Below are positions 8,585 to 17,762 of a DNA stretch of 64,000 nt, piece by piece. Source of the stretch: Prauserella cavernicola (lineage in GTDB: Bacteria > Actinomycetota > Actinomycetes > Mycobacteriales > Pseudonocardiaceae); NCBI RefSeq assembly GCF_016595675.1, contig NZ_JAENJH010000005.1, positions 310,001 through 374,000 on the forward strand, in the 5' to 3' direction. The stretch's first letter is position 1; each line of letters begins with the position of its first letter. The notes beneath the pieces were generated by a model that saw nothing but the letters and a program-made list of their open reading frames with translations, did no database searches and had not been told where the DNA came from. Position numbers and translations under genes: made by a program.

Positions 8585-9847
8585 ATGACCCGGGGAGAAC
8601 TCGGAGAAGTACTGGGACGGTTCGTCAACGCGGGCGAGCACGTGTCGATCACCGTCTACGACGGCAGTGTCGTCGGCGATCCCGACTCGCCACATCGCAT
8701 CGACATCCGCTCACCCACGGCGCTGAACTACGTGTTCACCGCACCGGGCGAGCTCGGGCTAGCGCGCGCCTACGTCACCGGGCACCTCGACGTGCACGGC
8801 GACCTCTACACGGTGTTGAGCGCGCTCACCGCCGTGCTGGACGGGCTCAGCGTGGCCGACAAGCTGTGGATCATGCGCAGGCTGGGTACGCGGTTCCTCG
8901 GCTCGGTACCGGTGCCCGCGGAGGAGGCGCCGAGCCGGGTGCGGCGCGGGCTGCTGGGGCTGCGGCACTCGAAGGCCCGCGACAGTGCGGCGATCTCGCA
9001 GCACTACGACGTGTCCAACCGGTTCTACGAGCTGGTGCTCGGCCCGTCGATGGCCTACACCTGCGCGTGCTACCCGGAGCAGGACTCGACGCTGGAACAG
9101 GCACAGTTCCACAAGTTCGACCTGGTGTGCCGCAAACTCGGGCTCGAACCGGGCATGCGGCTGCTCGACGTCGGCTGCGGGTGGGGCGGCATGGTGGCCC
9201 ACGCCGCCGAGCACTACGGCGTGCACGCGCTGGGTGTCACGCTCTCGCGCGAGCAGGCACAGTGGGGGCAGAAGGAGATCGTCGCCAGGGGCCTCGCCGA
9301 CCGGGCCGAGGTGCGCCACCTCGACTACCGCGACGTGGCCGAGTCGGACTTCGACGCGGTGTCCTCGATCGGGCTGACCGAGCACATCGGAGCGCGGCAC
9401 CTGCCGGCGTACTTCCGTTCCCTGGCCTCGAAACTGCGCGTCGGGGGCAGGCTGCTCAACCACTGCATCACGCGGCCGACCAACACCGAGACCCATCACA
9501 CCGGGCCGTTCATCGACCGCTACGTCTTTCCCGACGGCGAACTCGAGGGCGTCGGCACGATCATCTCGGCCATGCAGGACAACGGGTTCGAGGTGCGCCA
9601 CTCCGAGAACCTGCGCGAGCACTATGCGCGCACGCTCACGGCGTGGTGCGCCAACCTCGATGCCAACTGGCCGGAGGCGGTACGGGAGGCCGGGGTGCGC
9701 AGGGCCAGGGTGTGGGCGCTCTACATGGCCGCGTCGCGGCTGGGTTTCGAGCGGCACAAGATCGAACTGCAGCAGGTGCTGGGCGTCAAGGTCGACGACG
9801 ACACCGGCGACGCGGCGATGCCGCTGCGCCCGGACTGGGGCGTGTGA
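8585..9847 (+). CDS. tmsB: Fatty-acyl methyltransferase, CFA synthase family (TmsB/BfaB-like)
   Basis: This 420-residue enzyme has the cyclopropane-fatty-acyl-phospholipid synthase fold. The SAM motif is LLDVGCGWGG with D195 at its centre, preceded by ISQHYDVSNRFYELVLGPSM and followed by VSSIGLTEHIG. These enzymes transfer a methyl group to the double bond of a membrane phospholipid acyl chain. Beside an FAD reductase, the expected product is a 10-methylene chain that the reductase saturates to tuberculostearate-like lipid. The gene starts 5 bp after the reductase stop, so the two form one operon. Confidence 0.85.
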   Translation: MTRGELGEVLGRFVNAGEHVSITVYDGSVVGDPDSPHRIDIRSPTALNYVFTAPGELGLARAYVTGHLDVHGDLYTVLSALTAVLDGLSVADKLWIMRRLGTRFLGSVPVPAEEAPSRVRRGLLGLRHSKARDSAAISQHYDVSNRFYELVLGPSMAYTCACYPEQDSTLEQAQFHKFDLVCRKLGLEPGMRLLDVGCGWGGMVAHAAEHYGVHALGVTLSREQAQWGQKEIVARGLADRAEVRHLDYRDVAESDFDAVSSIGLTEHIGARHLPAYFRSLASKLRVGGRLLNHCITRPTNTETHHTGPFIDRYVFPDGELEGVGTIISAMQDNGFEVRHSENLREHYARTLTAWCANLDANWPEAVREAGVRRARVWALYMAASRLGFERHKIELQQVLGVKVDDDTGDAAMPLRPDWGV

Positions 9848-9858
9848 GGCGACGCGGC

Positions 9859-9915
9859 TCACCCGTCGCGGGTGAGATGTCATACGGCGACGATCAGACC
9901 ACCCGTTGTGGGTGA
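9859..9915. promoter_or_regulatory. Two copies of the TCACCCG-N3-CGGGYGA palindrome
   Basis: A perfect 7-3-7 palindrome, TCACCCG-TCG-CGGGTGA (9859-9875), is followed 40 bp on (centre to centre) by a weaker copy CCACCCG-TTG-TGGGTGA (9899-9915). Both lie in the gap before the membrane-protein gene at 9979. The same motif recurs at 51866, 52752, 52788 and 59893. It could be an operator; a hairpin that ends the tmsB message is the alternative. Confidence 0.55.
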
Positions 9916-9978
9916 GCCCGCGCGCGCCGGTGGTCGCGAGTCTGGACGGAAACGGCGTCTCCTGGAGGGAGACCCATC

Positions 9979-11286
9979 ATGTCCGGGCCTGCCGAGAGCG
10001 CCCCGCTGGCCGACGACGAGCGGGCCGAGCTGGAGCGCCTGCGCGCCGAGGTCGAGGCGTTGCGTACTCGCAGGCCGCCACGGCGGGTCCCGTGGCGCGC
10101 CATCGGTGCCGCGGTGCTGGGCGTCCTCGGCTGCCTGCTGACGCTGGTGTCGCTGCTGTCGGTGTGGGTGAACAACCAGGTGTCCGACACCGACCGGTTC
10201 GTGGCGACGATGAGCCCGGTGATCCGCGAACAGTCGGTGCGGGCCGCGATCACCGACCGGCTGACCGCGGCCGTGTTCACCCACCTCGACGTCAGCGCGC
10301 TCACCGACCGGGCCGTGACCGCGCTGGCACAGCGCGGAGTTCCGCCCGAGGCGATCGGCCCGCTGCGGGGGCTCTCGGGGCCGCTCGAGTCGAGCGTGCA
10401 CGGCTTCGTGCACGAGCGGATCGGCGCCGTGGTGGCCAGTCCCACCGTCGCCGAGCTGTGGGACCGGGCGATCCGCACCGGACACGGCCAGCTGAACGCG
10501 GTCCTGTCGGGCGACAACCCGAACGTCGTCGTCAGTAACGGCGAGGTGAGGCTGGACCTGGCTCCGTTCGTCGCCGAGGTGAAACAGCAACTGGTGGCCG
10601 AGGGCTTCACCGTCGCCGATCGCATCCCCGACCTGCACCCCACGATCACCGTCGCGAACGCGCGCACGCTGGAGCGGGGACGCACCGTGTACAGCGTGCT
10701 CGACCAGGCGGCCGCGTGGCTGCCGTGGGTCACGGCGGTGGTGCTCGCGGCCGCCGTGTACCTGGCGCGCGACCGAAGGCGCGCCCTGGTCCACATCGGA
10801 CTGGGGATCGCGACGGCCATGCTCGTGCTCGCGGGCGCGCTGCTGGTGGTGCGCGGCATCGTCGTGGGCGCCGTGCCCGACCGGTCCGTGACCGCCGTCG
10901 GCGATGTCTACGACACCGTCGTGCGGTTCCTGCGCGGCGGGCTGCGCACGCTCTTCGCCGTCGGCGTGGTGCTCGCACTCGGCGCGTTCGTGACGGGTCC
11001 CTCGGTGGCCGCGGTAAGGCTGCGCGCCGGGACGGCTGCCGCGATCGCGTGGCTGCGCGGGGGTGGCGCCAGGGCGGGGCTGCGCACCGGTCGCGTCGGA
11101 CCGTGGGTGCACACCTATCGCGGTGTCCTGCGGACGGGCGCGGTGGCGGTGGCCATGCTGGTGTTCGTGTTCCTGGACCGGCCGAGCGGGGTCACCGTGC
11201 TGGTGATCGCACTGCTGCTCCTGCTGTGCCTTGCCGTGATCCAGTTCCTCGACCAGCCTGCCGCGCCACAACGGCCGGACGGCTGA
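9979..11286 (+). CDS. Multi-pass membrane protein of unknown function
   Basis: This 435-residue protein has an N-terminal charged coil (residues 12-36, acidic and arginine-rich), one membrane helix near 44-65, a roughly 170-residue extracytoplasmic segment, and four to five further membrane helices from about 235 to 425. I do not recognise a characterised family; similar proteins are annotated as hypothetical membrane proteins in actinomycetes. ATG 9979 is preceded by TGGAGGGAGACC, a good ribosome site. Two copies of a palindrome shared with the 51-60 kb stress-like region lie upstream. A link to the preceding lipid genes is possible but unproven. Confidence 0.7.
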   Translation: MSGPAESAPLADDERAELERLRAEVEALRTRRPPRRVPWRAIGAAVLGVLGCLLTLVSLLSVWVNNQVSDTDRFVATMSPVIREQSVRAAITDRLTAAVFTHLDVSALTDRAVTALAQRGVPPEAIGPLRGLSGPLESSVHGFVHERIGAVVASPTVAELWDRAIRTGHGQLNAVLSGDNPNVVVSNGEVRLDLAPFVAEVKQQLVAEGFTVADRIPDLHPTITVANARTLERGRTVYSVLDQAAAWLPWVTAVVLAAAVYLARDRRRALVHIGLGIATAMLVLAGALLVVRGIVVGAVPDRSVTAVGDVYDTVVRFLRGGLRTLFAVGVVLALGAFVTGPSVAAVRLRAGTAAAIAWLRGGGARAGLRTGRVGPWVHTYRGVLRTGAVAVAMLVFVFLDRPSGVTVLVIALLLLLCLAVIQFLDQPAAPQRPDG

Positions 11287-11288
11287 GC

Positions 11289-11771
11289 TCAGGACGTCGG
11301 TGCCATCGTCCCGGACGTGCACACGTCGGCGGCGTCGCGCAGCGCCCTCAGTGCGTCCGTCGACGCGGCGCGCACAGCCGCCATGTCGGGCGGTTGCGCC
11401 GTGAGAGCGTCGCCCATCCGCTGCGTCGCGGTCTTGGCCTGGTCGAGGTTCGCCTGAGCCTCGGGACCCGCGGTGGCCCTGAGCTTGTCGACCTGTGTCG
11501 AGACGTCGTTCGCCGCCGACCGGACGTCGTCCGCGCTGGCATTGCCCGACACGAACCGGGTGGCCGTGGACACCAGTGCCTGCCCGCTGTCGACCAGACC
11601 GGCGCAGCGACCTTCGGACTGCGTGACCGAGGGCGTGGTCGTGGGCGCCGGGGAGCTGGCGGGCTGGTTGCCGTAGGAACCGCCGCCGCCACACGCGCCG
11701 AGCGCCGCGACCGCCAGTGCCGCGCCGGACAGCGCGGCCGCCGCCCGGCGACGTGCTGTCGCAGTGGTCAC
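11289..11771 (-). CDS. Small lipoprotein of unknown function
   Basis: The 160-residue product starts with a twin-charged n-region and a hydrophobic stretch ending in a lipobox (AVAALGAC, Cys near residue 27), so it should be lipid-anchored on the outer face of the membrane. A Pro/Ser/Thr-rich linker follows, then a helical domain with two further cysteines (in RCAGLVDSG and DVCTSG), which may pair. No known enzyme motif is visible. It converges on the membrane-protein gene with a 2 bp gap and is divergent from the hydrolase at 11868. Confidence 0.75.
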   Translation of the reverse strand: MTTATARRRAAAALSGAALAVAALGACGGGGSYGNQPASSPAPTTTPSVTQSEGRCAGLVDSGQALVSTATRFVSGNASADDVRSAANDVSTQVDKLRATAGPEAQANLDQAKTATQRMGDALTAQPPDMAAVRAASTDALRALRDAADVCTSGTMAPTS

Positions 11772-11867
11772 GCTCGCTCACCCCTCTCAGGAGTCGAGGA
11801 TCCCCACCAGGATCGGCGCGGCGAGTCCGGCGCACCTCGCATGTCGCGGGTGACTAGTCTTCGCCGC

Positions 11868-12698
11868 GTGAGCGAGTACCTGAGCATCTCCACGCCCGCC
11901 GGTTCCTTCGACGCGCTCGCGGCGGGACCCGAGGACGGCCGCCCCGTGCTGCTGTTGCACGGCTTTCCCGAGGCCGCGATGGAGTGGGAGTACCAGGTCG
12001 GCGTGCTCGGCAGGGAGGGCTACCGGGCGGTGGCGCCCGACCAGCGCGGCTACTCCCCCGGTGTACGGCCGGAGAACGTCGCGGACTACGCGATCGAGCA
12101 CCTCGTCGACGACGTCGTGGCGATGGCGGACGCGCTGGGCTGGGCCCGGTTCGACCTGGTGGGCCACGACTGGGGCGGCGCCGTCGCGTGGTGGACCGCC
12201 GACGCGCACCCCGAGCGGCTGCGCTCGGTGACCTCGGTGTCGACCCCGCACCCCGGCGCGCTCGCCGAGGCGCTGCGCTCCGACGAGGAACAGGCCATGC
12301 GCTCGCAGTACATGCGCGACTGGCGCGGCAGGGACACCGAGAAGCGAATGCTGGCGAACAACGCCGAGGCGCTGCGGCGCATGTACGAGTGGAAGGTGCC
12401 GAGGAGCAGGGTCGAGGACTACGTGCGCAGGCTCTCCGAGCCGGGCGCGTTGACCGCGGCGCTGAACTGGTACCGCGCGGGCAAACCCGCGGCGCGCATC
12501 GGCAAGGTCTCGGTGCCCGCGCTGTACGTGTGGAGCACCGAGGACGTCGCCTTCGGCTCCACCGCCGCCCTGAGCACCGAGAACTGGGTCACCGGGCCGT
12601 ACGAGTTCCAGATGCTGGAGGACGTGACGCACTGGGTGCCCGAGGAGGTCCCCGAGGCGTTCACCGCATTGCTGCTGGAGTTCCTGCACGGCCGGTGA
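11868..12698 (+). CDS. Alpha/beta hydrolase, epoxide-hydrolase-like
   Basis: This 276-residue protein has an alpha/beta hydrolase fold: LLLHGFPEAAMEWEYQ forms the oxyanion region, GHDWGG places an Asp nucleophile at D101, and DVTHWVPEE gives the catalytic His H255. An Asp nucleophile in an HDWGG context fits epoxide hydrolases and haloalkane dehalogenases rather than esterases. The GTG at 11868 is chosen because a TAGTCT box ends 7 bases upstream and there is no ribosome site, which fits a leaderless message. The physiological substrate is unknown. Confidence 0.85.
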   Translation: MSEYLSISTPAGSFDALAAGPEDGRPVLLLHGFPEAAMEWEYQVGVLGREGYRAVAPDQRGYSPGVRPENVADYAIEHLVDDVVAMADALGWARFDLVGHDWGGAVAWWTADAHPERLRSVTSVSTPHPGALAEALRSDEEQAMRSQYMRDWRGRDTEKRMLANNAEALRRMYEWKVPRSRVEDYVRRLSEPGALTAALNWYRAGKPAARIGKVSVPALYVWSTEDVAFGSTAALSTENWVTGPYEFQMLEDVTHWVPEEVPEAFTALLLEFLHGR

Positions 12699-12839
12699 CG
12701 ACTCGGGCACCCTCCGGGTTGCGCCCGATGTCCGAAACCACCACAATCGTGAATCAACTTCATATTGATGGTGGGGTGGGTGGCGTATGGACGTGCGGGC
12801 CGAGTCCGGTTCCCCTGCAGGCACTGCGGTGCGCGCGGA

Positions 12840-14855
12840 ATGAGGGCGCGGGCTCTCACCGCCGCCCTGCTCGTCGCGAGCACCCTGGTCGTCGCGCCCG
12901 CGACGGCGCCCGCCGAGCCCGCCGAGCCGTACCTGGTCGGCCGCGGCATCGCCGACGCGACCGGGGAGATCGCCGAGGTCGGCATGATGGGCTACGGCCG
13001 CATCGACCAGCAGGCCGAAGGTCTGCACAACCGCCTGCGCTCACGCGCGTTCGTCGTCGCCGATCCCGTCACCGACCAGCGCGTGGTGCTCGTGGTGGTG
13101 GACTCGCCGATGATCTTCGGCAGCGTGCACCAGGAGGTACTGCGCAGGCTCGCGCAGCGCTACGGCGACCGCTACACCGAGCAGAACGTGCTCATCAGCG
13201 GCACGCACACCCACGCGGGCCCCGGCGGCTACTCACACCACCTGCTCTACAACCTCACCACGTTCGGCTTCCACGGCAAGACCTTCGACGCCATCACCGA
13301 CGGCATCGTCGAGTCGGTCGAGCGCGCGCACGCCGACCTCGCACCGTCGTCGCTGACGCTGACCCACGACGAGCTCACCGATGCGAGCGTCAACCGCTCC
13401 CGGGACGCGTTCGACCGGAATCCGGCCCGGGACAGGGAGTTCTTCCCCGACGCGATCGATCCGCAGACCTCGTTGCTGCGCGTGGAACGCGACGGCCGCC
13501 CCGTCGGCGCCGTCAACTGGTTCGCCACCCACAACACCAGCATGTCCGGCGACAACCGGCTGATCAGTGCCGACAACAAGGGCTACGCCGCCTACCACTG
13601 GGAGCGCGAGGTCGAGCACGTCGACTACCACGCGGAGCAGTCGCCGGACTTCGTGTCGGCGTTCGCGCAGACCAACGCGGGCGACATGTCGCCGAACCTC
13701 GACCTGCGACCGCCGACCACCCCAGAGGACTTCGCGGCGACGAAGGAGATCGGCCTGCGGCAGTTCGAGGCAGCGGTGGGCCAGCTCGGCGAGAACGGCG
13801 CCGCGCTCGACGGCGGCGTCGACTCCCGGCTCGTCCACGTCGACCTGTCCTCGGTGGACGTGCGGCCCGAGTTCACCGGCGACGGCAGGCACCACCGCAC
13901 GTGCGCACCGGCCGTCGGCGCCGCGATGGCGGCGGGCAGCACCGAGGACGGCCCCGCGTTCCCGCTCTTCGCCGAGGGCGAGAACCCGTTGTGGGACAAG
14001 GTGTCCGACTCGGTGTTGTACAACGCCTCACCGGAACTGAAGCAGTGCCAGGCGCCGAAGGGCATCGTGGTGCCGATCGGTGCGATGAACGCGGCGTACC
14101 CGTGGGTGGCCGAGACCGTGCCGGTGCAGCTGGTGCGCATCGGCAGGCTGCACCTGATCGGTGTGCCCGGCGAGGTCACCATCGCGGCCGGCCTGCGACT
14201 GCGGCGCACCGTCGCCGACGTGGTCGGTGCCGACCTGCGGGACGTGCTCGTGGCCGGCTACAGCAATGCGTACTTCCACTACGTCACCACGCCGGAGGAG
14301 TACGACGCGCAGCACTACGAGGGCGGCAGCACGCTCTTCGGGCGCTGGCAGCTGCCCGCGTTGCAGCAGACGGTCTCCGGGCTCGCGACGGCGCTGCGCG
14401 ACGGCACTCCCGCGCCGAGCGGACCGCGGCCGCCGGATCTGTCGGACCGGCAACTCTCGCTGCAACCGGGCGTGCTGGCCGACGTGCCGCCGCTGGGCAA
14501 GCGGTTCGGCGACGTGCTCGGCCAGCCCGAACCGGCGTACCAGGCCGGTGAGCGCGCGGAGGTCGTGTTCGCGGGCGCGCACCCCGGCAACGACCTGCGC
14601 CGGGGTGGCACGTACCTGGAAGTCCAGCGCTGGGACGGGAATCGCTGGCTGACGGTCGCCGACGACGGCGACTGGAGCACGACGCTGCGCTGGCGGCGGC
14701 ACGGGCTCGCGGCCTCGCACGTCACCATCGGCTGGGAGGTGCCGCCTGGCGCGGACGGAACGTATCGGATCCGCTATCACGGTGACGCCAGAAACCCGTT
14801 CGGGGGCGTCCGGAGCTTCTCCGGAGTGTCCAACGAATTCACAGCGTCCGGTTGA
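12840..14855 (+). CDS. Secreted neutral ceramidase
   Basis: This 671-residue protein begins with a signal peptide (MRARALTAALLVASTLVV, cleavage probably after APAEP). It has neutral/alkaline ceramidase hallmarks: GTHTHAGPGGYSHH for zinc binding, and NAGDMSPN, the amidase motif whose Ser (S284) corresponds to the nucleophile. The C-terminal 150 residues form a beta-sandwich as in Pseudomonas ceramidase. The enzyme cleaves the N-acyl bond of ceramide; since actinomycetes rarely make sphingolipids, the likely substrates are host or environmental ceramides. The start is the ATG before the signal peptide. An AT-rich upstream stretch (12749-12770) with an ATCAA/TTGAT dyad is a possible control site. 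Confidence 0.88.
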   Translation: MRARALTAALLVASTLVVAPATAPAEPAEPYLVGRGIADATGEIAEVGMMGYGRIDQQAEGLHNRLRSRAFVVADPVTDQRVVLVVVDSPMIFGSVHQEVLRRLAQRYGDRYTEQNVLISGTHTHAGPGGYSHHLLYNLTTFGFHGKTFDAITDGIVESVERAHADLAPSSLTLTHDELTDASVNRSRDAFDRNPARDREFFPDAIDPQTSLLRVERDGRPVGAVNWFATHNTSMSGDNRLISADNKGYAAYHWEREVEHVDYHAEQSPDFVSAFAQTNAGDMSPNLDLRPPTTPEDFAATKEIGLRQFEAAVGQLGENGAALDGGVDSRLVHVDLSSVDVRPEFTGDGRHHRTCAPAVGAAMAAGSTEDGPAFPLFAEGENPLWDKVSDSVLYNASPELKQCQAPKGIVVPIGAMNAAYPWVAETVPVQLVRIGRLHLIGVPGEVTIAAGLRLRRTVADVVGADLRDVLVAGYSNAYFHYVTTPEEYDAQHYEGGSTLFGRWQLPALQQTVSGLATALRDGTPAPSGPRPPDLSDRQLSLQPGVLADVPPLGKRFGDVLGQPEPAYQAGERAEVVFAGAHPGNDLRRGGTYLEVQRWDGNRWLTVADDGDWSTTLRWRRHGLAASHVTIGWEVPPGADGTYRIRYHGDARNPFGGVRSFSGVSNEFTASG

Positions 14856-14890
14856 CCAGCTGGATCCTGCTCCATTCGGAGCACAGCAGT

Positions 14891-14918
14891 GTGACACCTT
14901 GCCCACAAGTGCTACTTT
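14891..14918 (+). promoter_or_regulatory. Candidate promoter of the terpenoid operon
   Basis: GTGACA (14891-14896) and TACTTT (14913-14918) are spaced by 16 bp in the 127 bp gap before the cyclase gene. They fit a weak SigA-type promoter. The surrounding TACTTTAAGTTTTGATC is markedly AT-rich for this genome. Confidence 0.4.
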
Positions 14919-14982
14919 AAGTTTTGATCATCGAAGTGGCCGACCCGATACTCATCCTGCGCTGACCCGTCGAGGAGTGCCC

Positions 14983-16530
14983 ATGAGCTCGCGCGGTTCC
15001 TGGCTGGAGACGACGACCGAGACGGCGACAGCGCTCGTGGCCGACATGTCCGCCGATCCGTGGGGACGGTTCTCGCCGTCCGTCTACGAGACGGGCAGGC
15101 TCGTCGCGCTCACCCCGTCCCTGCCGGAGCACGAGCGGCGCGTGGACTTCCTGTTGCGACAGCAGCGATCCGACGGCCGCTGGGGCGGTCCCGGCGACTA
15201 CGACATCGTGCCCACGCTCAGTGCCGTCGACGCGCTGATGCGCGAGCAGCGCAGGCCCGCGGCGGCGCCTCGGGTCGGTGACGCGGCCGCCCGCGGACTG
15301 CACGCGCTCACGAACCGGTTGCGCGACAACGACTCCCTGCCCGACACCGTGGCGGTCGAGCTGATGGTGCCCGGGCTCGTCGACGACATCAACGACCAGC
15401 TCGAGCGCGTCGGCAGTGTGCCACTCCCCACGCCGAAAGGCACCTACGCGGACCTGCTCGCACAGCTGCGCTCGGCCGTGGCGCACGACTACCCGCTGCC
15501 CGACAAGCTGTTGCACTCGCTGGAGATCGTCGGCCCGCCCGCGCAGGGCGCGGCATTCGTGACCCCCGCGCAGGGCACCGTGGTGGGCTGCTCCCCCGCC
15601 GCGACCGCGGCGTGGCTCGGCGACCGGGCCGTCCGCGACGAGCACGACCCGTGCGTGCGCTACCTGCGCGCGGTGCAGGATCCCACCGGCGGAATCCCCG
15701 TCGCCGCACCGCTGGCACTGTTCGAACGCTCGTGGGTGCTGTCCACTCTGGCCGGAATCGGAGTGCGTTTCCACGCCCCGCCCGACCTGGTCGCCAGCCT
15801 GCACGCCGCGTTCACCGACGAGGGCGCCGCGGGCGGCTGGGGCCTGCCGCCCGACGCCGACGACACGGCCACCGCGCTGCTGGCGCTGGCGCTGCTGGGC
15901 AGCCCGCGCTCGCCCGAGTGCCTGTGGACCTACGACACGGGCGAGCACTTCGCGTGCTTTCCCGACGAACGCACTCCGTCGACGAGCACCAACGCCCATG
16001 TGCTGCAGGCCATCGGGGCCTCGCTCACGCCGGAGCTGCCCGACCGCGACCGCTACGTCGCGGCGGCGGGCAGGGTCACCCGCTGGCTCGCCGAGTGCCA
16101 GCAGAGCGACGGCAGCTGGCGGGACAAGTGGCACGCCTCGCCCTACTACGCCACGGTGTGCTGCGCGACGGCGCTGGCCGAGCACGGCGGCCCCGAGGCC
16201 GAACCCGCCGTGCGCAAGGCCGTGGCGTGGCTGCTTGCCACCCAGCGCGAGGACGGCTCGTGGGGGCACTGGGACGGCACCGCGGAGGAGACGGCGTACG
16301 CGATGCGCACCCTGCTGCACCCGGCGATCCGTGCGGGCGAGCACGCGGCGGCCAGGGGCGCGACGTACCTGCGAAGGCCCCAGGCCGAGCATCCCGCGCT
16401 GTGGCACGACAAGGACCTCTACACCCCGTTGCGGATCGTGGAGACCGAGATCCTCGCCGCCCTGCACCTGGCCCGCACCACCCCGGCGGTGGCCGCGTTG
16501 CTCGAGCCGGAACGGATCGGCGCGGGATGA
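14983..16530 (+). CDS. Class II diterpene cyclase (copalyl diphosphate synthase type)
   Basis: This 515-residue protein has the class II terpene cyclase acid motif DxDD as D291-A-D293-D294 in LPPDADDTATAL, with no class I DDxxD motif. Repeats of the form QxxDGxWG occur at QQRSDGRWGG, QQSDGSW and QREDGSWGHW, as in the beta-gamma domains of bacterial copalyl-type synthases. Such enzymes cyclise GGPP by protonation and leave the diphosphate in place. The length matches bacterial diterpene cyclases. ATG 14983 has GAGGAG six bases upstream. The gene overlaps the P450 gene by 4 bp, making it first in a three-gene operon. The stereochemistry of the product cannot be read, and there is no GGPP synthase in the window. 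Confidence 0.88.
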   Translation: MSSRGSWLETTTETATALVADMSADPWGRFSPSVYETGRLVALTPSLPEHERRVDFLLRQQRSDGRWGGPGDYDIVPTLSAVDALMREQRRPAAAPRVGDAAARGLHALTNRLRDNDSLPDTVAVELMVPGLVDDINDQLERVGSVPLPTPKGTYADLLAQLRSAVAHDYPLPDKLLHSLEIVGPPAQGAAFVTPAQGTVVGCSPAATAAWLGDRAVRDEHDPCVRYLRAVQDPTGGIPVAAPLALFERSWVLSTLAGIGVRFHAPPDLVASLHAAFTDEGAAGGWGLPPDADDTATALLALALLGSPRSPECLWTYDTGEHFACFPDERTPSTSTNAHVLQAIGASLTPELPDRDRYVAAAGRVTRWLAECQQSDGSWRDKWHASPYYATVCCATALAEHGGPEAEPAVRKAVAWLLATQREDGSWGHWDGTAEETAYAMRTLLHPAIRAGEHAAARGATYLRRPQAEHPALWHDKDLYTPLRIVETEILAALHLARTTPAVAALLEPERIGAG

Positions 16531-17762
16531 ACAGGACCGAGCTGCGCATGGCACTGCGCACGCTGTCCTTTCTTGACTCCCAGGCGCACCGGCCGGAAGG
16601 CTTCGTCGAACTGAGCGGCGAGCCGCACCCGAAGCTGCTGGTGTGGCAGCCGGAGGCGATCGAGTGGATCTTCCGCGAGGACAGCGGGCTCGACCACCCT
16701 GGCAGCCGCTCGATGCGGCCGCTGCTCGGCCCGCACTCGCTGCTGTGGCTGGACGGCCCGCGCTACGGCACCTACCGGACGCTGCTCGGCCCGGCGCTGG
16801 GCTCACGCAGGCTCGCCGACTTCCACGGCCTCATCTCCGACGCCGTCGACCGCGCGCTCACGGAGCTGCGGCCGGGCACGGAGTTCGCGCTGCCGGAGTG
16901 GACGCGGCAGGTGACCCTCGACATCGCGAGCCGGATCCTGCTCGGTGCCGACGGTCCGCCGGTGCTGCGTGAGCTCACGGCGTGGCTCGAACGCGCGCTC
17001 GGTTCCCCGGTCCGGTCGCTGGCGTACCGGCTGTTCAGGGGCGGGCTGCCGGCCTCGGATCCCGCGCTGGACCGCGAGCTCGTGCGTATCGCGCGCGCGG
17101 CGCGGCCCCCCGCGCTGGCCGCGCTGCTGGTGGACCCGGACGGCCCGCTCGGCGGGGTCGGCGACGAGGAGCTGCGCGACCAGATCGTGTCGCTGCTCTT
17201 CGCCGGACACGAGACCACGGCGTCGGCGACGGCGTGGACGGTGTGCTGGCTCGACCGGAATCCCGACGTGCGCCGCGACGTGCTCGACGAGTTGCGTTCC
17301 ACATCGGACAGCGGTGCGGACGCGAACGCCGTGCCGCTGCTGCAGGCTTGCGTACGGGAGTCGCTGCGACTCAGTCCACCCGTGCTCATCGCGGGCAACC
17401 GCAGGCTGACCGGCAAGGCGCGGCTGCTCGGCCGCGAGCTGCCGCGCGGGACCGTGCTCTCCCCCAGCATCTACCTCGCCCACCGCAGGCCGGACTCCTT
17501 CCGCTGCCCGCACCGCTTCGACCCTGGCCGGTTCCTCGGCGCCCGCCTGCCCACGCAGCACTACCTTCCGTTCGGCGGAGGTGCACGCCACTGCCCCGGC
17601 AGCGGCCTCGGGCTGCTGGAGGCGCGGATGATCACGGCGGCACTGCTGCGCAGGCGCGAACCGCGCAGTGTCGGGGAGAAGGCCGGTGTGCCGGCGATCC
17701 GCGGCCACGCGATGGCGCCGTCGAGGCGGCTGCGCATGACCGTCACGGCATGTCACGACTGA
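16527..17762 (+). CDS. Cytochrome P450
   Basis: This 411-residue P450 has the I-helix oxygen-activation motif AGHETT (226-231), the ExxR motif ESLR (278-281) and the heme loop FGGGARHCPG with axial Cys356. It lacks a membrane anchor, as expected for bacterial P450s. Its ATG overlaps the cyclase stop (ATGA) and its 3' end overlaps the UbiA start by 13 bp, so expression should be tightly coupled. In this setting it most likely oxidises the diterpene scaffold. It needs ferredoxin partners that are not encoded nearby. Confidence 0.92.
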   Translation: MNRTELRMALRTLSFLDSQAHRPEGFVELSGEPHPKLLVWQPEAIEWIFREDSGLDHPGSRSMRPLLGPHSLLWLDGPRYGTYRTLLGPALGSRRLADFHGLISDAVDRALTELRPGTEFALPEWTRQVTLDIASRILLGADGPPVLRELTAWLERALGSPVRSLAYRLFRGGLPASDPALDRELVRIARAARPPALAALLVDPDGPLGGVGDEELRDQIVSLLFAGHETTASATAWTVCWLDRNPDVRRDVLDELRSTSDSGADANAVPLLQACVRESLRLSPPVLIAGNRRLTGKARLLGRELPRGTVLSPSIYLAHRRPDSFRCPHRFDPGRFLGARLPTQHYLPFGGGARHCPGSGLGLLEARMITAALLRRREPRSVGEKAGVPAIRGHAMAPSRRLRMTVTACHD

